A DNA stretch of 64,000 nucleotides from Lunularia cruciata (Eukaryota; Streptophyta; Marchantiopsida; Lunulariales; Lunulariaceae), in assembly GCA_948567375.1 (NCBI GenBank), contig OX419756.1, positions 48,994,333 through 49,058,332 on the forward strand, read 5' to 3'. Below the pieces are notes generated by a model. The model saw only the letters and a program-made list of their open reading frames with translations, was not told the DNA's origin and made no database searches. Both the position numbers and the translations under genes were made by a program. Shown here piece by piece: positions 1 through 10,570 of the stretch. The stretch's first letter is position 1. Every line of letters starts with the position of its first letter.

Positions 1-303
1 AGCTTTTGGGATGGTGTTGACGTTGGTAGCGACAACGATGAAAGAGTTGAAGAAATCTCTTGTATCTTGAGCAACTGCAACATCTTGAATGGTGCCAACA
101 GCCTCGATATTTGGGGTGAGGTTGAGCAGCATTTGAATGATGATAGTGAAGATTCTGCTCTATTCAGAAACACTCTTCTTGAAGAAATCGTTCAAGCAAT
201 GAGTGTAGTGCTTTTACATGAGCCTGCCATTGAATCTAAAGAGGATGAGGTCAAAACTGCTCCAACCCAGGATGAAATCTATCAGCGTGATGTAAATCAC
301 TAG
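1..303 (+). CDS. 3' part of an unrecognised protein-coding gene (5' end outside window)
   Basis: The frame is open from the first base to a TAG at 301-303, giving 100 residues with no need for a start inside the window. The segment is acidic (many D and E), with a helical-looking stretch near residues 58-75 (LLEEIVQAMSVVLLHEPA) and no motif I recognise. A GT at 292-293 after an in-frame codon could be a splice donor, so the TAG may be either the real stop or intron sequence. A candidate terminal exon follows at 633-733, but its phase does not match this donor directly, so an intermediate exon would be needed. Function unknown. That it is coding is likely from the length and balanced composition of the open frame; the gene structure is uncertain. 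Confidence 0.5.
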   Translation, partial: SFWDGVDVGSDNDERVEEISCILSNCNILNGANSLDIWGEVEQHLNDDSEDSALFRNTLLEEIVQAMSVVLLHEPAIESKEDEVKTAPTQDEIYQRDVNH

Positions 304-632
304 GAAGTGTTATCAACCTTGATGTTAATATGGGTGAGCTGAAATCTTCCAACTTATCTGTCATCGAACCAGTTCAACATGGTAAGGGAGCTCTCTTTAC
401 CCTCAGTCGTATTCTACAAAACGGTCGGTCTGCGATCGCCCGGGAGAGACTTGACAACAGCTGTCGAATGATGCTATTTGACTTTCAATGACAGTAAATT
501 TTCCAAGATATTGATCGCGAAATTGTTCAGTGGAATCACGGACTTAAGCGGGATGCGGACTTAAATGAGTGCGTATTTAATCGAGTGTATACTGTAGGAA
601 GATTTTTTCTTTTTCTTTTTCCCCGTAGTAAG

Positions 633-733
633 CTTTGTTTGAAGAATTAAAGAAACATCAGTTTAAAGATTCCGAAGGCATCTTCACTTGTGTGTTGGAT
701 GGCAAATGCGGGCAGTTCTTCACACCTAAGTAA
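633..733 (+). CDS. Possible terminal exon of the same unknown gene
   Basis: A long pyrimidine tract (about 603-625) is followed by AG at 631-632. A 33-codon open frame then ends in TAA at 731-733. The encoded end is about 33 residues and includes the run DSEGIFTCVLDGKCGQFFTP. The tract plus AG plus frame is what a plant 3' terminal exon looks like, and the AT-rich DNA after it would suit a 3' UTR. The link to the frame at 1-303 is inferred from proximity only. A partly open frame around 500-600 could be the missing middle exon. Confidence 0.3.
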
Positions 734-1454
734 AGACTTAGAACTTCTGGTACTTATTTGTGATAATTTATCCCAGTTTATTGCGGATAGTGCATAGTAT
801 TTTCATTTTTATTCTGTGAATAAAAAATCAATTAAAACGTGCATAGAATAGACTTATACCTCAGTTTTTTTTTAATTTCTTTTAAAGCACTCTGTAAACT
901 AATAGATTGGAATTTAAGGAATATTACTATAGGAGAAACATTGTTATTCTTCAATAGGACAGATTCGAGGTCTTGAAGCTTGGACTCTTCACGGAAAGGC
1001 CGGTACGGGTTGATTAAAGGAGAGAAGACTGCGGGACGTAAGTTTGAGGTCTAGTTTGCACAGTGGAGGATCTTCTGCTTGTGTGTCCAGCAGTGTTGAG
1101 TTGAAGTGGGCTTCCGGAATCTGGAGTCTTTAGAGGGTTATAAAATTGGACGACAGCGACTCCAGTCTGACGTCCTTTGTAGCAACTGCTATTAAGATTG
1201 TTATCCTTGCCAGATTCGTGTGGACAGACGATCCACTTGCAACTAGAAGTTGACAATGACAGCACAGGGGAACTTTGGAATGAAAAGACTTCCTTTTGAA
1301 ACAAAAAGAAGCATTGCATGTTTCATAATAAGACATGGGTAGTGTGTACCCGCACCACCCTCCAGACAATCCTCTGGTCCACTTGGACCAGGAGTAGTCA
1401 GGAAATAAATCTACTGTACTCACTAAGCTCCAGTTTGTGTTTCAAGGAAGCTAT
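734..1454. other. Intergenic, converging 3' UTRs
   Basis: No convincing coding sequence. The segment lies between the apparent end of a plus-strand gene and the stop codon of the minus-strand CCS1 gene, so it should hold both 3' UTRs and polyadenylation signals. It includes an AATAAA-like stretch near 817-830 (TGTGAATAAAAAATC). Open frames at 1014-1423 lack coding character. Confidence 0.5.
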
Positions 1455-4400
1455 TCAACTGCTTGGATTCTTTTCCACTTCGTCCGTGGAATTACTCCTC
1501 TGGGTTTCTGCCTCTCCTTCTATACTTCTGACTACTCCATTGCTACTGGCACTGACCAGTACATATTCGTTCTCGAAGTTGGTAAGTTCCGGCACCAGAT
1601 CTAGAATCTTGTTCAGCTCGATCTCGAATTCCACCTTCGCACGGTTGGCCTTCCCTCCCACCAGCAAGTTAGTGCCCTGTTGAAGCGCCCAAATCTGCGT
1701 GTAACAAGTAACTTCACTCAAATGCACGACACTTCACATACAGATCAAAGTGGGGACCATGCAATTTGAAGTTCAATTTGTATGTACATCCTAGCTGGGT
1801 AGTTATAAGTCAGTGAGGAAGTCCTAAAAGCTCATCAGTATTCACTTCGCTTCTTGAACTGAAGTAAGCTCAGACGAATATACCAGGAGAGCTTAATTAC
1901 TAAGGAAGATGAAGCGAGAACTACAGCAAACAACTAAATCTGATGGCTTGGGGAAATTTAAAACTACAAAAACCCACTTATAACAGTCCCAAAGCAATCA
2001 CTCGCAACCTCATCAGGATACACCAAGCAGTCTTTATTAAATTAAATTGGCTGAAACGAATCAGAAAATAGAAATGGAATAACTACAGTCTGTGCTACTT
2101 TCATTTTATATGAGAGCAGAACAGCATATTGTAAGTAACTTTTATACGTGATGGCAGACAGGTCGTCCAAACTGTGACTATCCTCTCGTATGGGCACATA
2201 GTTTCAGTTCAATGATACTAAGTCAAGATCACAAACACCCTAGTTCGCTACAATGTAACAAGAGGTTCGTGAAAGGCGAATGCAATTCAAAAGATCATAA
2301 TGAAGCATGTCAAAGGCGAGCGAAATTCATGTAAATAAGAGGTAATGACTCCTGGCTTGAAGTATTGCTCTGTGGATGACATAGAAAACCACAAAAAGGT
2401 TTGGCTACTCTTTCAATAGATCCCTAATTACCTGGGAATGAGAGAGGTAACTGATGCATGTCGTAAGCATAAGGAGGCCAAACCCTGCATAGACTACAGG
2501 AACTCCTGGGTCCATCTGCACAAGGAAACAGAGTGTAAATACGAAGATATGGCAACGATCTCAACCCATAGCCGAGAAAGACAAAAGATTCTTATCTGTA
2601 TTCGCTAGTCCAAGAAGAAAGACACAGTGTGCCATGGTACGAATTTAACCTTCAGCTCTAAACCAGAGCTTCCTATTACGTCGTCGACGATAATGCTTGT
2701 ACCATCGACAACAATGGGTTTTCCCGATCCTGGCCGTCGAACCCCTACGAATGCGCCGTCCTGGTCGTAAAATACCACAGATTGTAAATCGCGAGCCAAT
2801 ATTGAGCTGCAAGGGGATGAAGACAAAACGTTATCAGATTGCATCGCGCAAAGAGATACGGTGGCAGATATACCACTAGACTTCAATGAGTTTCCCGCCA
2901 GATTGTAGAGATTCAATCAACTGACTCTTAAGCCTGTCAAGGGGTGACCCTGCATTGAGGCTTCTGTGACTGAGCAACAGCCTTGTGCAGCCGAAGAACT
3001 AAAGAAGTGCTAGATGTGAGGGGGGTATCAGATGAGGAAGATACTCTTTTAGTTGCTTGATCTAAGGTATTACAGTTAACCTTCGATAATGTCAAGAAGA
3101 GAAACTACTATAGAGAATAGACTTGTTGCACATTCTCTGTCGACTGAGAAGGGGAATATTAGCTCATACATACACAAGGCATGATATAGAAAGGGTAGTA
3201 TTTCCCTCGCGTCCAGGAGCTAGTGCCATCGTCGCACCCCCAACGCTTATTGGCCTTGATTCAACATCTAGAGCTGCTAAATCTGAGGTTTATAAACAAA
3301 CACCTGTCTAATGTTTATCCTTCTAACCAACACAGCATATGCGTCACAAACGTTTAAGGACGATATACAGAAATAAAAGGACAATCAGGATAAAGTTCAG
3401 ACATGGTTTGCATTCGTGCCCAACTAGAAAACGGTAAATGAGTGAGATGCTTACATGCCCTTGGCCTTATCCAAACCTTCCGATCCAAGTGGTAAGAATG
3501 TGCCAAAGAGCTTGTTGTCACCTTTCTCCAAAGAAGCCATAACTAGGTTGACTGGTTCTGAGCCGTCTACTCGCAGTTGAATAGCGGATATTGCCCAATC
3601 GGTTTGATACATTGTCAGTCCACCATATCTGAGAGGATCATTCACACTAATGCTTTTCTTGTGCACATCCTCCTGACGGTTAGCCACGGAAATATCTGTG
3701 TGGAACTGTGACACCTGCAGGATAAAGGGTAAACGGTATTATTGATCAAAACTAGGCCTCAATACGCTCTGTGTAAAGCCTAGATCAAAATGTTTGCATC
3801 CATGTTCTGTTCATTCATAACCTCATCCAACACGACATTCATAATCTCAAGGTTCCTGGATATTAAGGGAGCAAGATCCGTAACCAGGAAATTTGATTCC
3901 TCCCAGCTAATTCTCAGGTGGGAGCTTTGAAGTTGTCGGAACTACACTGAATTCGATCTGGCCATGGGTAATAGCTAATAAAGTGTTGAAGTTACTAGTT
4001 AAGCGTCAACCAAGGGTCCATAGACACGGCGTTTGGAGTATGTGATGAGACTGGTACCTCTCCAGTGGGTCGATAATCGATGTAGAACTTGTCAATATGC
4101 ACAAAAAGATTCATCACTGGAGATGGCGTTGCTAGGATGCCATTAGATTGAAGGACGTCGCCAATTTGAAATTCCAGACCCTGGGGAACCATGACAGTTC
4201 CATGATAACCACCGATAGCACTGAGCGTTGCACCACCCATGACTAACAAGAGTGCTAAGTGCACGCCTATCGGTGCATATCTTCCTGCAAGGCCGCGGAA
4301 AGCATACAGCGCTGGGCCTCTTGCGAAAACCTGTTGCACGAAGACAAAGACATCTCACTCTCTTATCTATCTACCCACAACCTCAACCTCTGATGAGTTG

Positions 4401-5548
4401 CTACAAGAAAGGACTGAGAAGCAAAAGAGCAACTTCAAAACCTTAACGATTCACCACATAATAACGTTTTCGTGGGGGACCACAGGGATGTCTGCTCACC
4501 TCAAAACCTTCTGCCATAAGTAACGTGGCAAGATCAGAGACCTTAGCTTTCGGGAGTGTTTCTGACAATTGCAACTTCTTGAAACCATTTTCTGATTTCA
4601 TAAAAGACCATCTGCACGATTCCTTATCAATCAGATGAAAAATCCAACATCTTTCTGGAAGGCAGCAGCTATATCCAATTTTTCTTTCTGCCAGTTCAAA
4701 TTGGGCTAATATAACAGCAAAATCCACGCTTTACCTCCGGGCAACCTTAACAATTGGTAATTGTCGAGTAGAAGTGCAGGCCATCAAGGAACCGGCCAGC
4801 AGCAGGAGTAAGCCCAGGTAATACCACGAAGAATATATGTGGTTGAGGTTACAGTCCAGTATTGTACGCCATGTGAGGAAACCAAACAGAGGATGATCTT
4901 CAGGATAGGCATCAAAGTAAAATTGTGGGGCTTCATTCTGTTCAATAATAGTACCTGGCATCAGAAAATCCAAAGCCATATCAGAAACCAAACCCTCCCG
5001 AACTCACATTACTGCAACGAACTAATTAATTACAGGAGAGCTTTACCGAGAGCTGAAAGACCAGCAATTGCGAACAGTTCCCCAATGGCGAGCTGCAGAG
5101 ATGACATCTCCCGCAGCACCCTTCTTCCAAGGCTTCGAGGCGAGAACCTCCATGGCGAACCTCCTGAGCTTGAAGACTGGGAAGATGATAATCTCCTGGA
5201 CTCCAAGTCCTCAATCTTCTGAGAGCTAGACGCCAATCTTTCAGTATCTACAACAGGTCTTTCACCCTCAGCTTCCAATTCCGTAAGAGGGGGGGCCGAA
5301 ATGGGGCCCGGTGCTAGTACTACTGGAGGTCTCACCCCCTCTGATTTTCCCTGTTTATTTTGCTTCTGCCTCACATTGCCCTTCGCAGCAGCATTCACTC
5401 TTAATAAGCTGTAATTTGACAATCTGCAGTGCAGAAAATTGATCTGAGCTCCACCGACCGGGCGAATACCATCCCAACCAGGTACTCCAAAACCCACAAT
5501 AGAATTCGGTGGTCGAACGTGCCAATTCACCACATTCGCCATCGCCAA
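1455..5548 (-). CDS. CCS1: Chloroplast cytochrome c biogenesis protein CCS1 (ResB family), eight exons
   Basis: Eight exons, read on the minus strand: 5548-5047, 4954-4735, 4611-4500, 4330-4058, 3714-3455, 2806-2650, 2515-2432 and 1694-1455. All introns are GT-AG with consistent phase, giving 615 residues, similar to the algal protein and longer than the angiosperm one. CCS1 works with CcsA in System II haem attachment to apocytochromes f and c6 on the thylakoid lumen side. Residues 1 to about 140 are a Ser/Arg-rich transit and linker region. Membrane spans lie near 149-168, 200-220, 298-318 (holding [12 protein letters not shown], with the conserved histidine at residue 302) and 512-533. The large lumenal ResB region is between the last two, with SQFHTDISV and [16 protein letters not shown]. 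The C-terminus holds [18 protein letters not shown] chose the start at 5548 because it opens the frame just before the transit region. No frame damage is seen. Confidence 0.95.
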
Positions 5549-7733
5549 ATTCCTTCTCGAGCGTCCTTCTGCTCCTCCCTAAATGTCCTATCCATTTTCC
5601 TCTGTACCCTCTTCCCTCAGAGTGACGGAAAAGTCCGCGGCATCCATCCAAAGTGAATTTACAAACACCTCTTACGTGTGTGTAAGTTGCCACTTGCCAC
5701 GTGTCGGACTCTGAGTTGAAACTGAAGCTCAAGCCACCGATGCCTCGTTGACGGAGTTCTTTCAACATCATTATCCTCTCCAATCTGGTAATGTTCGCAG
5801 ACTGTGAGTACACGTGCTCCGCCCAAGCCCAGGACTGTTGCCTGAATATTCTCTGGAGATTCATTCCACAAGTTCGACGCCGTCGCGATTTTTATCCGCG
5901 CCTAAATTCGGTCATTGTATGCCAGCCAATCAGTAGCTCCCATCACACGGAATTTTCAGCGAAATTTGGTCTCAGATTACCGGTAAAATGCTGATTATGT
6001 GCATCCATGATGTATGTATGTCGACTCACCACAATTTGATTATTTGAAATCGAATTGCGGACTTGTACATTGTGTGATCTTGAGAAAATTTGGAATACCA
6101 AAATTATTCGATTCCAAAAGCTTGAGGCAAACCATGATCATCATCATTTAGGACTTAACTGCGTCCATGAGATACTATCATCTACATCAGCGAGCGAGGT
6201 TAACTAGGTTGTTTGCTTTTCTCTTTCTTCTTTGTTCAGTTATGTTATTAAGTCAGTGCTTATTGCGGATTCCATTCAGAAAAGGATTTGAGCGATTTGA
6301 TGTAGAGAGATTTGTTTAGCTCATTCACAGCATTAATGCCAAATTTCTCTTGCTCAAAGTTTGACATGGTTATTCTGAAACCATCTAAGAGGTCTTCCTT
6401 TGCACACGTTGAGTAGGTAAAACCCCAAAGGAAGGAACTCTATCATGTAAACAAATAAGGAAAATCAGTACTCAAGTTTAATAATGATATCATACTGTTA
6501 ATTGTACAAGGACCCAATGAGTACATGGACGGCTACCTAGCTAGCTAGCTGGCTAGCTGTGCACCTTCCTTAACTAGGGTTTACGTTGGATCATATCGTT
6601 GACGAAATCACATAAAGTAAGACCATCCTTCAAAACCCAACTATCAAAAACTGCAAAATAAGAGGAGAGGGTCAAAATAACATACTACGCAATACACAAA
6701 CCATTGAACTAACAAATCTGGGCACTTCTACAATTCATAACTACAACTCCTGCAAAATCAGACTCACAAAAAAGCACCACAAGATAAAACCTTTATCCCT
6801 TCAAGATAATTTAGCGACCTGTTCTCCATGGGTGACGATCGATCTATCTTTTGTGAATCTCCATTTGAACTGACGGTTTATTCTACCTCACTAGGACCTT
6901 ATCATGGTGTCGAAGAAGAGCATCAGATATTTGAAACATGTTTCAGGCCTAGAGACTACTAGGGTAGAGTACGTCATACCAGTAGTCGACGTGTTATAGT
7001 CTGCAAATGTGGACGTATTATAGTCTGCAGAGAAGTAGAAGTAGCTACTGCAGAGAAAAGGCTGTGGAGATTTGAATTAACAAATGCTAAAGTTGAATGG
7101 GTCATTTCTGTCAATTGGGAGGCAGGCAGAAGACGCGTGCAGCAGCTGATGGGCGAAGAAGAAAGAAAGACAGACAGACGTTTGGAGTGAAGATGGTGCA
7201 GCGGACGATCTTTGAACGGGGAGAGAGTTAGAATTTGAACGGGATGTTTGGTGGTGGTGGTGATGTTCAAGGGGTGGATGGTCGATATCTTTAATAAGTA
7301 GGACCAGAGACGGGTGTTCTGCAGAAAGCAGTGCATCTCTTTGCAGATTCCTGGTCGTTGCTGATTTTTTGGAGTAATTGGAGTGGAGTTTTGTCAGCCT
7401 GTTGGTTCACTGTGTTGCTGAGAGTAATGTGTATGGAGTTGAGTTGGGAGATCCACAGTTGGGAGATGGGACATTTCACTGTTAAAATCTCAGGTGATGG
7501 ACTGGACTGACAGTGAGCAGGAATTAGTTTGAACGGGCGACAGTTATGTTCGAGTTGCAGCGCTCGGTTTGTGTTCGAATTGTAGTCCAGGATATACAGA
7601 CTGAATTAATTGAATTGAGTGACTAGATTGGATTAATTGACTCGCGGAATAAACGCTGAGTCATTTGTTGTCAAAGTTAATTGCAGTTTGGAGAGGATAG
7701 TGTAATCCTAAGCCGGGAATTCCGGGGATCGCG
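5549..7733. other. Intergenic region between divergent CCS1 and the gene at 7734
   Basis: No coding sequence I can support. CCS1 (minus) and the 7734 gene (plus) are divergent, so both promoters and 5' UTRs must lie here. A short run of CTAG-type tetranucleotide repeats sits at 6533-6559. Open frames at 5355-5871 and 6974-7479 look like chance frames over the CCS1 5' region and purine-rich DNA. Confidence 0.5.
6533..6559. repeat. Short CTAG/GCTAGCTA tandem tract
   Basis: Overlapping CTAG tetranucleotides with two small interruptions. It is self-complementary throughout. A simple repeat in the putative promoter interval; no function implied. Confidence 0.6.
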
Positions 7734-9172
7734 ATGAAAGAATGCAAGATGAAAGATCAGAGTGTGTATCTCATCAGTCAACAGGAACAAAGAGTAGCTA
7801 TGCCTCTACTGGTTGCCATGGAGATATCAGAGCGATTGGAGGAATTCGTGAGCAATCTCATGAAGTTAAGAGCAGTTCTGAAGACATCATTACGGCTCCT
7901 GTTAGAGTTGAAGTCCTATCCCGTATATTGCTCGACACTCATTTTGCAAGTAGTCATAAAGTTTGGCAAAGCCAAAATCACTGTAGATGATCTGAAATAT
8001 CGCAACCATAACTTTCTGACTTCAGCTCAAGAAACGGCTTACTGGAAAAATTTCCTCTCTCCCTGGCTACATGCATCTTTAACTCTTCTTCAGGTACTAT
8101 CCATATGATTTTTGCACCCTACATTACTTCCTTTCAACAATATCTTCGGTGCTGTTTTAGCAGTCTACGTCACTGGACAGAACATTTTCCATCCAATTTC
8201 TTCGTAGAAAAACTGATGCTGTTTCCTCACCTTTCCGTATAATGATTATGCTGATCCTGTTCTTTTTCCCTTCAGGTGGCGGAGGATCTTCAGATTCCTA
8301 GTCTGAAACAAGTGATTCACCAAATTCATGGACCCACCTGCACAGCAATTCTCAGGCCCCAAACTTTTGATGCAGAGATTGAAGAGCGCAAACTACTGCT
8401 GTCAAGTAGGATCCGAGGGCGACCCCAGCAGGTGAATGAAGCGGAGGATGAGGTTGAATCTAAGTTCAACAATCACTGTATGCCTGGATTCACAATTGCT
8501 GAAAGAGTGGGAGGCTTTGCAAGTTCGGTTCTCGAAAGTATCACTTGCCATGGCATTACAGAGGAGGTCGAGACATCATTTGAAGACAGTTCCAAGATGA
8601 ATGTGAAGAGTATCATGTCATTGGTGGAGCTTATGAAATTGGAGACTGTTGTTTCCGATTTCGAAAGGAACACTGATGTTGGTAGTGTAGGTGGTGGTCA
8701 TAACCTGAACGAAGTCCTGAGGGTTTCTACCAGGGATTTCGAAGCAGGCATGAGAAGCGAATCTACCAGCAGCACAGATGTTCAGATGAAGAAGACTCAC
8801 AAAGTGAGCAAGAGCTGGAGCATCACTACAATCTCTCATAGAACACCGAACTTCAAGAACGCACTATGTTTACAGGAAAGGCAAGGAGCATCCATGGTTG
8901 CAAGGTCCGGGCATTTGAGATTCATAAACCCTGCAACGGAAGAGGAAGATGGAGATGAAGACCGAGACTCAGTTACGGCCACATCTAAAGCTGATAGGGA
9001 AAGCACTGGAGACGGCTACACCTCACTTAATATTCGGAAGTCCAAACGACTGGATGCACTCAGAGGTCTGAAATCAGCTGCTAGGATTTTCGGCCTCCGT
9101 CTTGCGAAAACGTCTTGTTCCAACAAAAGCTCGACGAGAGTGAGCCAGCATCTGTCGAACAGCATCGTTTGA
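7734..9172 (+). CDS. Unrecognised two-exon plant protein (418 aa)
   Basis: Exon 1 is 7734-8093 and exon 2 is 8276-9172. The intron starts at CAG/GTACTA and ends in a pyrimidine tract with TTCAG, phase 0, which joins TLLQ to VAEDLQ. Residues 1-120 look helical and hydrophobic (LLVAMEISERLEEFVSNLMK) and include a Leu/Val-rich stretch near 50-75. Residues 121-418 are mostly polar and Ser/Thr-rich. An acidic cluster lies near 342-352 (EEEDGDEDRD), followed by a basic segment (residues 371-400) with IRKSKRLDALRGLKSAARIF, a possible nuclear-localisation or membrane-surface helix. I recognise no named domain. The open second exon of 299 codons and clean splice signals make a real gene likely. The start codon is the first ATG in frame; an upstream non-coding exon is possible. 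Confidence 0.65.
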
Positions 9173-9812
9173 CACAGATGGGTTCCTGCAGACAGTTCCA
9201 AGTATATACATGTCACATCCGGATTATGAATTTAGAACCCTTTCTCAAGATCTTCTGCAGAGAATTTCCATTTCCACAAGGTCGACCAGAGCAGCCAGAC
9301 TGAATTGGCCAGAATTTCTTTTAGAGCATGGAACCACTGCATTAGGTAGCACCATATAATGTAGTTTGAAACTCGGTGGCGATTTCAGCACCATTTTAGT
9401 CTTATAGAACACGGGAAATTCTTAATGACACTTTCACTGAAGGAGGAAATCCACAGATGCATCAGTGCAAGGCACCTGGACGTAGATAGGGGTCTCACGG
9501 CATTCTACGAGGTCCTCGGAGTCACCCCTAACTGATTGATTCAACTGTTTTATGATTGGAAGTCTTGACAAATCTTTCTGATGGTTCTGCATCTTATGAT
9601 TAAAGGTCGACCACTTGACCTTATGAGAAAATGTTGTTCTGTACTGTAGTTGATTTGTACATGTCCGCAGAGCCTGGATCCCACAGAGCTGTTTACAACA
9701 CCCCACGTCACACGAGTTTCCTGTCTTACTTCAGCCTCGTATGCTCCGGATGACATAAGCTCCTTTGAACTTTAAACCGGCTCAAAGGGCAGCAAATCAG
9801 GGCTTTATCACA

Positions 9813-9854
9813 CTTGACTGCACATTTTAATGCGATCGCATGTGTGCAGTCAAG
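9813..9854. repeat. Perfect 12-bp-arm inverted repeat around an ATGCGATCGCAT palindrome
   Basis: Arms CTTGACTGCACA (9813-9824) and TGTGCAGTCAAG (9843-9854) are exact reverse complements. The intervening 18 bases hold a 12-base perfect palindrome (9830-9841). Confidence 0.85.
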
Positions 9855-9858
9855 GGTG

Positions 9859-9878
9859 ATTCATGCGATCGCATGAAT
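9859..9878. repeat. Perfect 20-bp palindrome with the same GCGATCGC core
   Basis: ATTCATGCGATCGCATGAAT is identical to its reverse complement. It starts four bases after the previous inverted repeat and shares its central ATGCGATCGCAT. Confidence 0.85.
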
Positions 9879-10570
9879 GATGGAGTCTAAGGTGATATAA
9901 TTCCCCATCATGACACTTTTGACCGTCAAACTCTTTTGCGGGCCAGCTACTACATGTCGCACTCTGTTCGAGAGCCAAAGTTTCTGGAGAGGTTTCAGAA
10001 CCGTATATTGATCGTGCACCTACTTTGCTCTTACACTACCACTCTGGTTGACTCCAGTTCACATTTGGCAGTTTTTCTTGCTTCGTTTCAGATGCTCGGA
10101 ATGCTGCTAGCGTGGGACTGTGTGAAGACTCAGTTTAAACTACATGAACTGAACACAATGTACAGATAAAAGGATAGTGTGGACGGACACAAATTTCGAT
10201 AGCGTACAATCAGTGCAGGCAATTCAGAGATTTATGCACTTCTCATTGCTTGGAGCGATTGGGAAACTCAGGTGAAATTGGCAAATTTCACAACGTACTC
10301 AATTCATTCAACGGTTCTTCGATCTGAAGCCCTTAGTATAAGGAGCCCTGAAGGTATATATGAACATTTTTAGCCTAAACTGACTATTGCTCCAAAGTCC
10401 GAAAGGTATAATATAGACCTAAACCCGTAACCTGACTAAAGTTGTAAACCGAATTGGGGTGGAGTGGCTGTACAGAGTGTTGTATAGTACACAAACGTCG
10501 AGTATTCCACACAAAATTGCAAGTCTTTTATCTACTTTTAGGATCTGTAATAAGAATGGTGATGGTAACA

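Larger units (their letters stand above)
9173..10570. other. Intergenic, with two palindromic hairpins
   Basis: The 3' flank of the 7734 gene and the 3' flank of the lectin gene (convergent). No coding sequence I can support. The only structured signals are the palindromes at 9813-9878, listed separately. Confidence 0.5.

Noticed and set aside
5030-5864. Overlapping open frames around the CCS1 first exon
   Set aside because: Only the frame starting at 5548 continues in phase through splice sites to the ResB domain.
9830-9878. GCGATCGC cores could be the cyanobacterial HIP1 octamer, hinting at contamination or transfer
   Set aside because: Only a few copies occur, two in palindromes, and the surroundings are spliced plant genes. 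No cyanobacterial coding style is present.
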